DNA of 34,904 nt from Candidatus Poribacteria bacterium (GCA_022567695.1 JADFGN010000010.1:1-34904), one strand, 5' to 3'. Positions 16,211 to 24,438 are shown, counted from the stretch's first letter. Numbers and translations are program-made. The notes: generated by a model not told the origin, from the letters alone.

Positions 16211-17017
16211 CTATCCCCAGCGATGTTCCGGTGGGTGGAATAGAAACCCATGAAACAGCTTACGGTGTTCTGAGGACAATCGATTGTAGAAGTCCTTACT
16301 ATAACCCCAGTGTTCTTGGGAGGCGATCATCCAGGGGTGTTCGTAAGCATAGTAAAGCATAATTCGCGCGCCATCGTTTTGCGTCCATGGTCCTGCAGAG
16401 TGCCAGAGTGCGTTATGAAAGAGAATTGCACTGCCTGCTGGTGCGCAAATTTGCATTGCCCCGGGAAACAGGTGCGTTTGCTGGAGGTCTTCTGCAGACG
16501 GGTCATGGAGGGCTTTATGGCTACCGGGAACAACACAGAGATTTCCATGCCCGGTTTCGGTCATATCAGTCAGGTAGTATCCAATTTTGAGTTGTAGCAG
16601 AGGAATAGGTTTCCCCAATCCTCGGTAACCGTTATCGTGGCCATCAATGTGCCAGCCCATGTCCCGCCCCTTGGAGCCATATTCTACAATGGCATCAGAC
16701 GCATGATGATGGGGTAGTGCGTTGAGCAGTCCCGTAACGTATGGCCAAATTGCCGGCCAATCAATTAGCTCCAACAACATTGAATCATCATCCAGGATGT
16801 AGAAGATGCGAGTGTTCTTGCCGCGAATATGAGTCATACCTGTGTGAGGGATGTTTTGCTCTTGAAGCTTTCGCCGTCGGGCAATCACCTGATGAAGTCT
16901 TTCGAGAAGTTGCGAAACGTGGTCTTTCTCCAGAATACTTTCCAAAACCAAGTAGCCGTTGTTGTCGAAAAAGAAGCGTTCTGTGGCGGTGGGTTTTGCA
17001 CCGTCTGTTGTTTTCAT
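16211..17017 (-). CDS. Phytanoyl-CoA dioxygenase (PhyH) family protein
   Basis: 268 residues, a non-haem Fe(II)/2-oxoglutarate-dependent oxygenase. The iron facial triad is visible as GWHIDGHD (His123, Asp125) and ALWHSAG (His206), and the Arg in GARIMLYYA (Arg218) is placed to hold 2-oxoglutarate. CVVPGSHK is the usual loop before the distal His. I chose the ATG at 17017 because AAGAGGA lies at proper spacing; the upstream ATG at 17059 would add a 14-residue basic tail. PhyH families hydroxylate diverse small molecules and are greatly expanded in Poribacteria; the substrate is unknown. A second, only distantly similar member is at 30229-31074. It is transcribed alone. Confidence 0.9.
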   Translation of the reverse strand: MKTTDGAKPTATERFFFDNNGYLVLESILEKDHVSQLLERLHQVIARRRKLQEQNIPHTGMTHIRGKNTRIFYILDDDSMLLELIDWPAIWPYVTGLLNALPHHHASDAIVEYGSKGRDMGWHIDGHDNGYRGLGKPIPLLQLKIGYYLTDMTETGHGNLCVVPGSHKALHDPSAEDLQQTHLFPGAMQICAPAGSAILFHNALWHSAGPWTQNDGARIMLYYAYEHPWMIASQEHWGYSKDFYNRLSSEHRKLFHGFLFHPPEHRWG

Positions 17018-17269
17018 GTATTTCCTCTTGTCAGGTTCAGGTGAAAATCTGTTAGGCATCAGAAAGGATTGAAGATTTTATATCGACAGGGGTTAAGCAC
17101 TCTGTATTGTAAAGCATTGTGTCGTTGCATTGTGTCGTGTGCATTTTGCATCGCACTGCTCAACTTGATATTCGCCTTGAAATATTCGAGCTTCCTCTAT
17201 GGGTTATAATGACGATATAAAGTGCCTAAAGTTGATTCCAAATATCTCGCGGTATTTTGTTGAAAAGAC

Positions 17270-17298
17270 TTGACGGATGCAGTATTTTGGCTTAAAAT
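17270..17298 (+). promoter_or_regulatory. Sigma-70-like promoter of the SDR remnant
   Basis: TTGACG (17270-17275) and TAAAAT (17293-17298), spacer 17 bases, about 28 bases before the ATG. It may now drive the downstream small gene and Shedu genes, since the SDR itself is broken. Confidence 0.6.
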
Positions 17299-17326
17299 CT
17301 AACACACTCAAAAATAGAGGACAGGT

Positions 17327-17862
17327 ATGACAATTTCAAATCTCTTTTCACTAAGCGGGAAGGTTGCGCTCGTCACTGGTGCGAGTCGAGGGATTGGTAA
17401 AGCGATTGCGCTTGGGTTTGCAGGCGCGGGGGCCAAGCTTGCGCTCGTTGCACGTTCTGAAAATAAACTCCTTGAGGTGCAGGCGGAAATCAAAGCCCTC
17501 GGATCGGAGGCAAAGATTTTCCCATGCAATCTCCGACAGATAGAGCGGATTCAGGATTTAATTAGCCAAGTGATTGAGACGTTTGGACAAATCGATATTC
17601 TCGTTAACAACGCTGGGACAACGAATGGGCGTCAAAAGGCGTCAATGTCAACGCAATCGCCCCGGGATATATTGACACAGATCTATCAGCGGGAGTTATC
17701 AAAGATCCGGTGCGATCTACACAACTGTTAGCTCGCATTCCCGTAGCGCGATTTGGCGCGCCAGAAGAGCTTGTTGGCGCGGCGATATTTCTCGCATCTG
17801 ATGCAGCGAAGTACGTTCACGGGCATATTCTGACAGTCGATGGCGGTTGGATGGCGCGTTGA
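17327..17862 (+). pseudogene. Short-chain dehydrogenase/reductase with internal deletion
   Basis: The N-terminal half is intact: a Rossmann TGASRGIG nucleotide loop and the ILVNNAG strand. After NNAGTTNGRQ the frame turns into unrelated residues and stops at 17731. The C-terminal half resumes in another frame from about 17650 as GVNVNAIAPGYIDTD, continuing RFGAPEELVGAAIFLASDAA and VDGGW to a stop at 17862. The ~70-residue middle segment with the catalytic Ser-Tyr-xxx-Lys is gone, so the enzyme is dead. GGCGTCAA occurs twice, 2 bases apart, at the junction (about 17632-17650), suggesting a deletion at short direct repeats. Intact relatives are ~250-residue FabG-like oxidoreductases. Confidence 0.85.
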
Positions 17863-17877
17863 AAGGTGGTGTTTATC

Positions 17878-18159
17878 ATGGCAAGAAAAAATTCACCTTA
17901 TTTCCGTACCCGCAACGCAGACAAGGCACTGGAGTTGTTGAAGGAATGGGGATATGAGTTGAAGCCCACAGCCGGAAATCCTTTTTCCTTTGATGTGCTT
18001 GGGACTAATTTGTATATCCAGACGTTTTCGACGGGGCAAGCTGATGTCCAGCTACTGTGGGATTATAGCCGTTCAGATTACAATTTATTTAGACGGCTCA
18101 AACGGAAGTTCTGGGATGACCATCTCTACTTCAAAAAGCTATTCGAGACATTGAAGTGA
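17878..18159 (+). CDS. Small protein of unknown function upstream of Shedu
   Basis: 93 residues from the ATG at 17878, preceded by AAGGTGG; an upstream start 4 codons earlier is less likely. I do not recognise a family. The protein is basic and aromatic-rich (RTRNADKALELLKEWGYEL, then TFSTGQADVQLLWDYSRSD and LKRKFWDDHLYFKKLF), with no signal or membrane span. Its stop overlaps the GTG start of the Shedu gene (GTGA), so the two are translationally coupled and were probably acquired together. A role as partner, regulator or antitoxin of the nuclease is possible but unproven. Confidence 0.65.
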   Translation: MARKNSPYFRTRNADKALELLKEWGYELKPTAGNPFSFDVLGTNLYIQTFSTGQADVQLLWDYSRSDYNLFRRLKRKFWDDHLYFKKLFETLK

Positions 18160-18440
18160 ATACAGTAACGACCATTGAATCGCTTAGGCAAATTCTCAGA
18201 GGGTATATGCAACTGCTTGAGCGATTTCATATTCGGGAATCCGCCTTACAAAATTACTTGAAGGCTTATCCCATTCTTCTCCACCCATCCTATAAGATCG
18301 TCAATTCTCAGGTTCGTTTAGGTGCGGAATATGTCGCCGACTTCGTGATTGAAACCTACGACGGCAATTATACGCTCGTTGAAATCGAAAAACCAACCGA
18401 TCGGCTCTATCTGCTCAACGGCATCCGTCATCGGCATTGA
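18156..18440 (+). CDS. Shedu-type nuclease (DUF4263), N-terminal part of a frameshifted gene
   Basis: 94 codons from a GTG coupled to the gene before it. The segment EYVADFVIETYDGNYTLVEI with Asp62, Glu76, Glu78 and Lys79 is the PD-(D/E)xK core of the DUF4263 domain, the nuclease of the Shedu antiphage system. The frame ends in a short unrelated tail (GIRHRH). Removing the shift (one base lost near 18420-18423) continues as HPSSALTHAEQQVLDW into the next frame. The whole protein would be about 185 residues, a short Shedu form with a minimal N-terminal helical region. As written the nuclease core is separated from its C-terminal half. Confidence 0.7.
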   Translation: MNTVTTIESLRQILRGYMQLLERFHIRESALQNYLKAYPILLHPSYKIVNSQVRLGAEYVADFVIETYDGNYTLVEIEKPTDRLYLLNGIRHRH

Positions 18441-18712
18441 CGCATGCAGAGCAGCAGGTCTTAGATTGGCAAGGTTGGATTCGACAGAATATCGCATACC
18501 TTCGTTATGAAGCTAATTTGGTGATGAATGCTCCACAAGGTTTGGTAATTATCGGGCAACGTTCGCAAATGAATACGGATGAAATTCGGCGATTGAATGA
18601 AAGAAATCTGAATATGCGAGGGCGTCTGCAGATTATAACCTTTGACGATCTTTCGTTGCGGTTCAGTCAACTGATTCATAACATGGAACAGGTAAACGCC
18701 GCAGCCGTGTAA
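18437..18712 (+). CDS. Shedu-type nuclease (DUF4263), C-terminal part
   Basis: The nominal TTG start opens with THAEQQVLDWQGWIRQN, a very conserved block of DUF4263 that normally follows the PD-(D/E)xK strand by about 20 residues. Then come AYLRYEANLVMNAPQGLVIIGQ and a helical end with ITFDDL. There is no ribosome site of its own, so it is the second half of the gene at 18156 in the -1 frame rather than an independent gene. If the shift is an assembly error, the intact gene would be 18156-18712. The PEP-hydrolase gene follows after about 40 bases. Confidence 0.7.
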   Translation: MTHAEQQVLDWQGWIRQNIAYLRYEANLVMNAPQGLVIIGQRSQMNTDEIRRLNERNLNMRGRLQIITFDDLSLRFSQLIHNMEQVNAAAV

Positions 18713-18751
18713 CTCCTACACGCCTAACTTTATTCATGCGAGGTGCAAAAA

Positions 18752-19582
18752 ATGAAATCAAAACGAGGAGATATTTTAGCCCGATTGCGGGCAAACATTG
18801 AAGCTGGCAAACCGATTATCGGAGCGGGCGCAGGCACCGGCATCTCCGCAAAATGCGAGGAAGCTGGAGGCGTCGATCTCATTGTCATCTATAATTCCGG
18901 TCGTTTCCGCATGGCAGGCCGTGGCTCATTGGCTGGCATGATGCCCTACGGAGATGCCAACCAGATCGTCGTTGAAATGGCAAGTGAAGTGCTTCCCGTC
19001 GTTAAAAACACGCCTGTTCTCGCTGGCGTCTGTGGGACGGACCCGTTTCGTTTGATGGATGTTTTCCTCAAGCAGATTGACGAAATCGGATTTTCGGGCG
19101 TACAGAATTTCCCGACTGTAGGATTGATCGATGGACTGTTTCGGCAGAATCTTGAGGAGACCAATATGGGATACGGTCCAGAGGTAGAAATGATTCGTAT
19201 CGCCCACGAGATGAATCTGCTGACAACCCCTTACGCTTTTAACGAATCGGAAGCTGAACAGATGGCGGATGCGGGGGCAGATATCCTTGTCGCCCACATG
19301 GGACTGACAACCAAGGGATCAATTGGAGCGACGACGGCTTTAACGCTTGAAGAAGCTGCCAAACGGGTACAAGCAATTCACGACGCGGCAAAAGGAGTCA
19401 ACTCAGAGATCATCGTCATTTGTCACGGCGGACCAATTGCTGAACCTGAAGATGCCCAATACATTCTGGATAATACGACAGGTGTTGCCGGATTCTATGG
19501 CGCGTCGAGTGCTGAACGCCTGCCAACTGAACGTGCAATTAAAGCACAAATTGAGTTGTTCAAGTCGATCCACTTTTCTTGA
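18752..19582 (+). CDS. Phosphoenolpyruvate hydrolase family TIM-barrel protein
   Basis: 276 residues from the ATG at 18752, with GCGAGG just upstream. Landmarks are [76 protein letters not shown] and CHGGPI near the end. These define the PEP-hydrolase/Tm-1-like C-terminal TIM-barrel family, related to isocitrate-lyase/PEP-mutase barrels. Members are found with UPF0261 (Tm-1 N-terminal) proteins, but none is adjacent here. The reaction is unconfirmed; hydrolysis or C-C cleavage of a phospho- or keto-acid is a family-level guess. Intact and typical in length; it is downstream of the broken Shedu gene but looks unrelated in function. Confidence 0.85.
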   Translation: MKSKRGDILARLRANIEAGKPIIGAGAGTGISAKCEEAGGVDLIVIYNSGRFRMAGRGSLAGMMPYGDANQIVVEMASEVLPVVKNTPVLAGVCGTDPFRLMDVFLKQIDEIGFSGVQNFPTVGLIDGLFRQNLEETNMGYGPEVEMIRIAHEMNLLTTPYAFNESEAEQMADAGADILVAHMGLTTKGSIGATTALTLEEAAKRVQAIHDAAKGVNSEIIVICHGGPIAEPEDAQYILDNTTGVAGFYGASSAERLPTERAIKAQIELFKSIHFS

Positions 19583-19660
19583 TGTGTGTTTCTCCATTGT
19601 TTAGAGGAATAGCGTCAACCACGAAGGAGACATACACGACTGAACCGAGAAAATTACACA

Positions 19661-22600
19661 ATGCAATGTCCTAACTGTGGATTTGAGAATCCGACACAAT
19701 TCAAGTTTTGCGGGGAATGTGGAACCAAACTTTATAGAGATACGACTGTGCCCGATGCTGAACGTCGTCAGTTAACGGTGATGTTTTGCGATTTGGAGGA
19801 TTCAACACCTCTCTCTGAGCAACTCGACCCTGAAGAGATGCGCGAAGTATTGCGCGACTATCAAGCCATTTGCGCGAAAGTAACTCGCCGCCTTGAAGGG
19901 TATATCGCCCGGTATTTCGGCGACGGACTTTTGGTCTACTTCGGGTATCCTCAAGCGCACGAAGATGACGCCCAACGAGCGGTGCGCGCTGGCTTGGAAA
20001 TTGTGGAGGAGATCGCGCGATTAAACCCTCGCCTTGAGGAGGAACTGAATATCAGGCTTGCTGTACGTGTGGGAATTCATACAGGGCTAGTTGTAGCAGG
20101 AGACATGGACGAAGATGAGCGGCTTGAATCTATGGCAATCGTAGGCGGGACCCCGCACATCGCCGATCGGTTGCAGAGCCTTGCCAAGCCTAACACAGTC
20201 GTGATCAGTGACGCTACGTATCGGCTGATTGAAGGATTTTTTGACTGTGGAAATCTGGGGGTTCATTCGCTAAGGGGTTTTTTACAGCCGATGTCATTAT
20301 ACCGTGTCCTCCATGAAAGTGCTGCCCGGAGCCGCCTGGAGGTCGCAGCAAACACCGGACTTACCCCGCTTGTGGGGCGCGAACGAGAAACCGAACTGCT
20401 GCTAAAGCGATGGACGCAGGCAGTGGAAGGGCAAGGGCAAGTTGTTTTAATTGAAGGAGAAGCGGGTATTGGCAAATCACGCTTGGTTCAAGTGTTAAAG
20501 GAACATGTGACACAAAATTCGCAGGCGTGGTTAACTGAGTGCCGTTGTTCGCCTTATCATCAAAACAGCGCCCTTTATCCTGTTATTGATCTGTTAGAGC
20601 ATGTGGTCTTGCAATTTGATAGAAAAGATTCCGCCTATGAAAAACTCGGCAAGTTGGAGGCGTTTGTAGGGCAGTATGGCTTTGCGCTTGAGGAGGTTGT
20701 TCCCCTATTCGCCTCTCTGCTTTCGGTGCCGCTTCATGGGAAGTATGTTCTTCCGAACCTGACACCTGAACGGCAAAAACAGAAAACTTTTCAAGCCTTG
20801 CTGACAATGCTGATGAAACGCCCGACACAGCAACCAGTACTATTTATCGTCGAAGATCTGCATTGGGTAGATGCCTCCACATTGGAATTCCTCGACCTCA
20901 TCATTAAACAGCTATCGACGCAGAGAATCCTAATCTTACTCACCTTTCGCTCGGATTTTAACCGCCCTTGGGGAAATCACCCGAATCTGACTCATATTCA
21001 GCTCTGTAATTTGGTGCGCAAACAGACGATTGCTATGATAGAGAAAATCGTAGGAGGTAAGGCATTACCTTCCCAAGTGCTTCAACAGGTAGTCGCCAGG
21101 ACTGATGGCATTCCTTTGTTTGTCGAAGAGTTTACCAAAATGGTGCTGGAATCGGGACTGCTTCGAGAACGAGAAGATCGCTATGAACTAACAGGTGTGC
21201 TACCTTCGCTGGCGATTCCGACGACACTCCAGGATTCTCTGATGGCAAGACTCGATCGATTAGGTCCGGCTAAGGAGGTTGCGCAATTAGGAAGCACCCT
21301 TGGTCGGGAATTCACGTATGAGCTTCTTTCTTCCATCTCGCCACTAGATGAAAGGGTGCTTCAGAGAGAATTAACACGGTTAGTAGAAGCTGGACTAATC
21401 GACCAGCAAGGAACCGATCACGCAATTGGAACAAAGTACACTTTCAGACATCCACTTATCCAGGAGACGGCCTATCAGCTATTACTCAAAAGTACAAGGC
21501 AGCAGTATCATCAACAAATTGCACAGGTTTTGACGGAGCAATTCCCGAAGACGGTCGAAACCCAACCGGGGTTGCTTGCTTATCACTACACGGAGGCAGG
21601 GCTTAACGAATTGGCGATCGGCTTTTGGCAACGAGCGGGTCAAAGGGCCATTGAGCGTTCGGCAAATGTGGAAGCGATTGGGCATGTCACCAGAGGAATT
21701 GAATTGCTTAAAACACTAACGGATTCGCGCAAACGCTCACAGCACGAGCTTATCTTACAGACGACTCTTGGTCCTGCGTTGATTGCCACTAAGGGATATG
21801 CCGCTCCAGAAGTGGAAAGTGCATACACCCGAGCACGAGAGCTCTGTCGGCAATTAGGTGAAACGCCTCAACTTTTTCCCGTACTGTTTGGGCTGTGGCT
21901 ATTCTATTTGGTCCGTGGTAAGCTACAGGAGGCACGTGCGCTCGGAGAACAGATCACCGAGCTCGCCCAGAGCGTTAAGAATAGGACTTTTCTCTTAGAA
22001 GCTCACCGAGCGTTGGGGGCCACTTTGTACTATCTCGGTGAATTAGAGGAGGCCCAAGCCCGTCTGGAAAAGGGAATTGAACTTCATGATTTACAGCAAC
22101 ACCAATCCCCGGCCTTCCTTCATTATTGGAGTTTAGCTGACCCTGGAATGACTTGCCTATCCTATTCGGCTGCGATCTTTTGGTTCCTCGGATTCCCGGA
22201 TGCTGCCCGGGAGCGAGTCCGTCAGGCGTTAAGGCTTGCCAACGAACTTGCTCGTCCTTTCAGCAAGGTTGTTGCTTTGCATTTTGCGGCTCTAATTTAT
22301 CAATGCCGCAGAGAAGGTCAGGCGGTCCAAGAGAGTGCAGGGGCAGAGATTGCAATTGCGGTCGAAAGCGGGTTCCCGTTATGGGCAGCGGGTGGAACTG
22401 TTCTACGAGGCTGGGCATTGGCAGAGCGGGGGCAATCGAAAAAAGGCATCGCGCAGATGCATCAAGGGTTACTCGATTGGCAAGCTACGGGCGCGGAGAT
22501 GTTGCGTCCATATTTTCTCGGACTGCTTGCTGAGGCGTATGGAAAAGCAGGACGGGCCGACGAAGGATTTACTGTGCTAACGGAGGCGTGGGAAATCGTA

Positions 22601-22906
22601 CACAGAAACGGCGAGTATCTCTACGAATCCGAATTGTATCGGCTCAAGGGAGAACTGATGCTGATGCAAGGTGAGGCGGAGACGGACGTTGAAAAGTGTT
22701 TTCGTCAAGCCATTACAGTTGCCCAAAGCAAAAGTGCGAAATCATTAGAGTTGAGGGGCGTCATGAGTTTGAGTCGGCTGTGGCAGAGGCAGGGAAAAAA
22801 GGTGGAAGCCCAAATGCTGCTTCAGGAGATTTACGACTGGTTCGAGGAAGGGTTTGATACAGCCGATCTGAAAGACGCCAAAGCGTTGCTTGATGAATTG
22901 TCGTGA
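19661..22906 (+). CDS. Zinc-ribbon/class III cyclase/AAA ATPase/TPR regulator
   Basis: 1081 residues. A zinc ribbon (Cys3, Cys6, Cys17, Cys20) is followed by a class III nucleotidyl cyclase domain (~36-215) with the two metal-binding Asp residues 44 positions apart (Asp44 in FCDLEDST and Asp88 in FGDGLL). The Asn of the N-x3-R transition-state motif is replaced by His166 (PHIADR, Arg170 kept). Next is a STAND/AAA-type ATPase: GREREtE start, Walker A GEAGIGKS near 266 and Walker B FIVEDLHWVD near 400. The remaining ~450 residues are TPR-like helical repeats. Such proteins are cytoplasmic signalling hubs; cyclic-nucleotide production here is uncertain. It sits alone, with an ATG at 19661 and no strong ribosome site. 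Confidence 0.88.
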   Translation: MQCPNCGFENPTQFKFCGECGTKLYRDTTVPDAERRQLTVMFCDLEDSTPLSEQLDPEEMREVLRDYQAICAKVTRRLEGYIARYFGDGLLVYFGYPQAHEDDAQRAVRAGLEIVEEIARLNPRLEEELNIRLAVRVGIHTGLVVAGDMDEDERLESMAIVGGTPHIADRLQSLAKPNTVVISDATYRLIEGFFDCGNLGVHSLRGFLQPMSLYRVLHESAARSRLEVAANTGLTPLVGRERETELLLKRWTQAVEGQGQVVLIEGEAGIGKSRLVQVLKEHVTQNSQAWLTECRCSPYHQNSALYPVIDLLEHVVLQFDRKDSAYEKLGKLEAFVGQYGFALEEVVPLFASLLSVPLHGKYVLPNLTPERQKQKTFQALLTMLMKRPTQQPVLFIVEDLHWVDASTLEFLDLIIKQLSTQRILILLTFRSDFNRPWGNHPNLTHIQLCNLVRKQTIAMIEKIVGGKALPSQVLQQVVARTDGIPLFVEEFTKMVLESGLLREREDRYELTGVLPSLAIPTTLQDSLMARLDRLGPAKEVAQLGSTLGREFTYELLSSISPLDERVLQRELTRLVEAGLIDQQGTDHAIGTKYTFRHPLIQETAYQLLLKSTRQQYHQQIAQVLTEQFPKTVETQPGLLAYHYTEAGLNELAIGFWQRAGQRAIERSANVEAIGHVTRGIELLKTLTDSRKRSQHELILQTTLGPALIATKGYAAPEVESAYTRARELCRQLGETPQLFPVLFGLWLFYLVRGKLQEARALGEQITELAQSVKNRTFLLEAHRALGATLYYLGELEEAQARLEKGIELHDLQQHQSPAFLHYWSLADPGMTCLSYSAAIFWFLGFPDAARERVRQALRLANELARPFSKVVALHFAALIYQCRREGQAVQESAGAEIAIAVESGFPLWAAGGTVLRGWALAERGQSKKGIAQMHQGLLDWQATGAEMLRPYFLGLLAEAYGKAGRADEGFTVLTEAWEIVHRNGEYLYESELYRLKGELMLMQGEAETDVEKCFRQAITVAQSKSAKSLELRGVMSLSRLWQRQGKKVEAQMLLQEIYDWFEEGFDTADLKDAKALLDELS

Positions 22907-23021
22907 ACAGCCATTAATCTGAGAATTTCTAAATGAGTTTACAGAAATTTACAACGGTCACCGATCCTTAACCGACGGAATGTCTCAATTCGGTTTGGCA
23001 GGGAGTCGAGCCCGAAGCCAA

Positions 23022-23056
23022 GTAAGCCCTACGGGTGGGAGGGCTTACCTCACGCA
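23022..23056. repeat. Hairpin repeat (GTAAGCCC...GGGCTTAC)
   Basis: An 8-bp perfect stem (23022-23029 with 23041-23048) around TACGGGTGGGA, followed by CTCACGCA. The loop and right flank recur at 30074-30101 and, diverged, at 30128-30148, so this is a dispersed element. It lies between the cyclase gene and the orphan toxin module; a terminator role for the cyclase gene is possible, although no T-run follows. Confidence 0.6.
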
Positions 23057-23161
23057 CTTTTGAACGAAGGCAAGTTCTCACTTTCCACTTTTCTTTGTGG
23101 AGTACAATTTTCCGATCAAAATCGTGACCTACTGATTTTATGCTGAATCTGATGACGTTTT

Positions 23162-23641
23162 ATGAGACAAAGACTGGCAGAACCGGGTGAAGATCTATTT
23201 GTCGGAGCATATAATCAAGCGAGACGTGGAAATTTGAAGACAAGTCTGAACTCCTCGCATACACCTCACCATGTCGTACAGCATGCCGTGAGTCGGCCAA
23301 CTCATGGCAGAGGAATCACGATTAATCTCAGAAGGGATTTACATGAATTGACGCGAACATTTGGAACTCCTGTTCAAACCGCACCCAATTTGCGTACTCA
23401 TTTAGCGAGAGACATCAGAGACTTACGCCGAATCCTGCGAAATGCTGGATACGACCGGAGGACGATAAATAGGCAGCTACGTGAACTTATTCGGCAAAAT
23501 AAAAACTCATACCAATTCTTGATCAATACGCTACGAATACGTAGTGGCGAATTTATTCGCTTCTTTAAGCGAATAATAGGTCGCCACTACGGCGAGGATT
23601 CATTAGTCGCCATTAGATCTGTAAATGGTGTGCGCTTCTAG
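23162..23641 (+). CDS. Orphan polymorphic-toxin C-terminal module, predicted HNH-like nuclease
   Basis: 159 residues. It begins inside what reads like the pre-toxin linker of a larger secreted toxin (LAEPGEDLFVGAYNQARRGN), then SSHTPHHVVQHAV with His33, His36 and His37, RGITINL, and DLHELTRTFG with His61. The second half is a basic helical region (IRDLRRILRNAGYDRRTINRQ). The H-x2-HH block followed by a RG-ITINL strand and a D-L-H-E helix is the pattern of AHH/SHH-type HNH-endonuclease toxin tips of polymorphic toxins. There is no signal, repeat or delivery domain, no ribosome site, and an in-frame stop three codons before the ATG, so it is a displaced tip. A HEAT-repeat gene follows by 6 bases, as expected for immunity. 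Nuclease activity is inference. Confidence 0.7.
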   Translation: MRQRLAEPGEDLFVGAYNQARRGNLKTSLNSSHTPHHVVQHAVSRPTHGRGITINLRRDLHELTRTFGTPVQTAPNLRTHLARDIRDLRRILRNAGYDRRTINRQLRELIRQNKNSYQFLINTLRIRSGEFIRFFKRIIGRHYGEDSLVAIRSVNGVRF

Positions 23642-23647
23642 CAATAA

Positions 23648-24112
23648 ATGAATAGAGAAGAGACAATAATGTTTCTCAAGAAGTACCAGCCTCTGCCTGC
23701 TGATAATCAGATTCCAAAAGCGGTTATAGAGAAATACAATGACGTTCGGATTTATTTTTTAAAAAATCCAGACCGTGAATGTATTCCGTTATTCTTAAAC
23801 TCTTTCGGAGAAGGTGACGGTTATGGTATATACCAATTAGTTGAAGATGTATTAAGAAACTTCCATCCTGAAGAGGTGATACCCCATTTAAAGGAGGGCC
23901 TTTCAAGCCCGTATCCAAGCGTCAGATATTGGTGTGCACAAATTGCTGCGAGTTTTCCTTCCTCCGATTTAATCAAGCCCCTGGCAAAAGTTTTATCTGA
24001 AGGTGACTTTGATATGAAATATGCTGTTATAACAGCGCTTGAACAAATCACCGGCGACAGCGTCACTAATGTTTTAAAAGAAGCGTATAAAAGGGAATCC
24101 GACCCAGAATAA
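23648..24112 (+). CDS. HEAT-repeat protein, probable immunity protein for the orphan toxin
   Basis: 154 codons; a start at the ATG 23669 (MFLKKYQPL, preceded by AGAAGAG) is an alternative. The protein has HEAT-like helical repeats (EEVIPHLKEGLSSPYPSVRYWCAQIAA is followed by LIKPLAKVLSEGDFDMKYAV). Its position right behind a toxin tip, its small size and the HEAT fold fit immunity proteins that wrap nuclease toxins. The frame stops after KRESDPE, but removing one T at 24110 lets it continue as ARAYVCVSGAINRIKQINP to a stop at 24198-24200, adding 29 plausible helical residues. So the C-terminus is probably frameshifted and the natural length is about 183. Confidence 0.65.
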   Translation: MNREETIMFLKKYQPLPADNQIPKAVIEKYNDVRIYFLKNPDRECIPLFLNSFGEGDGYGIYQLVEDVLRNFHPEEVIPHLKEGLSSPYPSVRYWCAQIAASFPSSDLIKPLAKVLSEGDFDMKYAVITALEQITGDSVTNVLKEAYKRESDPE

Positions 24113-24176
24113 TGCTAGGGCTTATGTCTGTGTTTCCGGTGCCATCAACCGCATAAAACAAATTAACCCAAAAGAG

Positions 24177-24211
24177 AAAAGCCGCCTACGATGGATGTAA
24201 GCGGCTTTTTT
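24177..24211 (+). terminator. Rho-independent terminator after the toxin-immunity pair
   Basis: AAAAGCCGC and GCGGCTTTT pair around a 15-base loop and are followed by a run of six T. The stem overlaps the end of the extended HEAT reading frame (stop at 24198-24200), as is common for compact modules. It supports 23162-24200 being one transcription unit. Confidence 0.8.
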
Positions 24212-24263
24212 CTTGTGACCAATCGACACCTTGTTTGTTTAAACATTCCAATAGATAATGGAC

Positions 24264-24298
24264 TAGACCTGACAGGTTTGGCAAACCTGTCAGGTCTA
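24264..24298. repeat. Perfect 35-base palindrome
   Basis: AGACCTGACAGGTTTG (24265-24280) pairs with CAAACCTGTCAGGTCT (24282-24297) around a single G, with a further T/A pair at the ends: 17 paired bases without mismatch. It lies in the gap between the toxin module terminator and the convergent lipoprotein gene. The gap 24212-24438 holds nothing else I recognise. Such perfect near-zero-loop palindromes are usually dispersed repeats or recombination products. Confidence 0.85.
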
Positions 24299-24438
24299 CT
24301 AAATTGTGTCATGTGGAATACAAGACTTACCTTGCCGAGTTATGTTGAGAACAGCACAACGAGTTTTGCACTCCTGAAACCAACGCAAACTCGTGAAACG
24401 CCCAATGCTCAATACTGGATGAGGCTTGCATTATGGAA

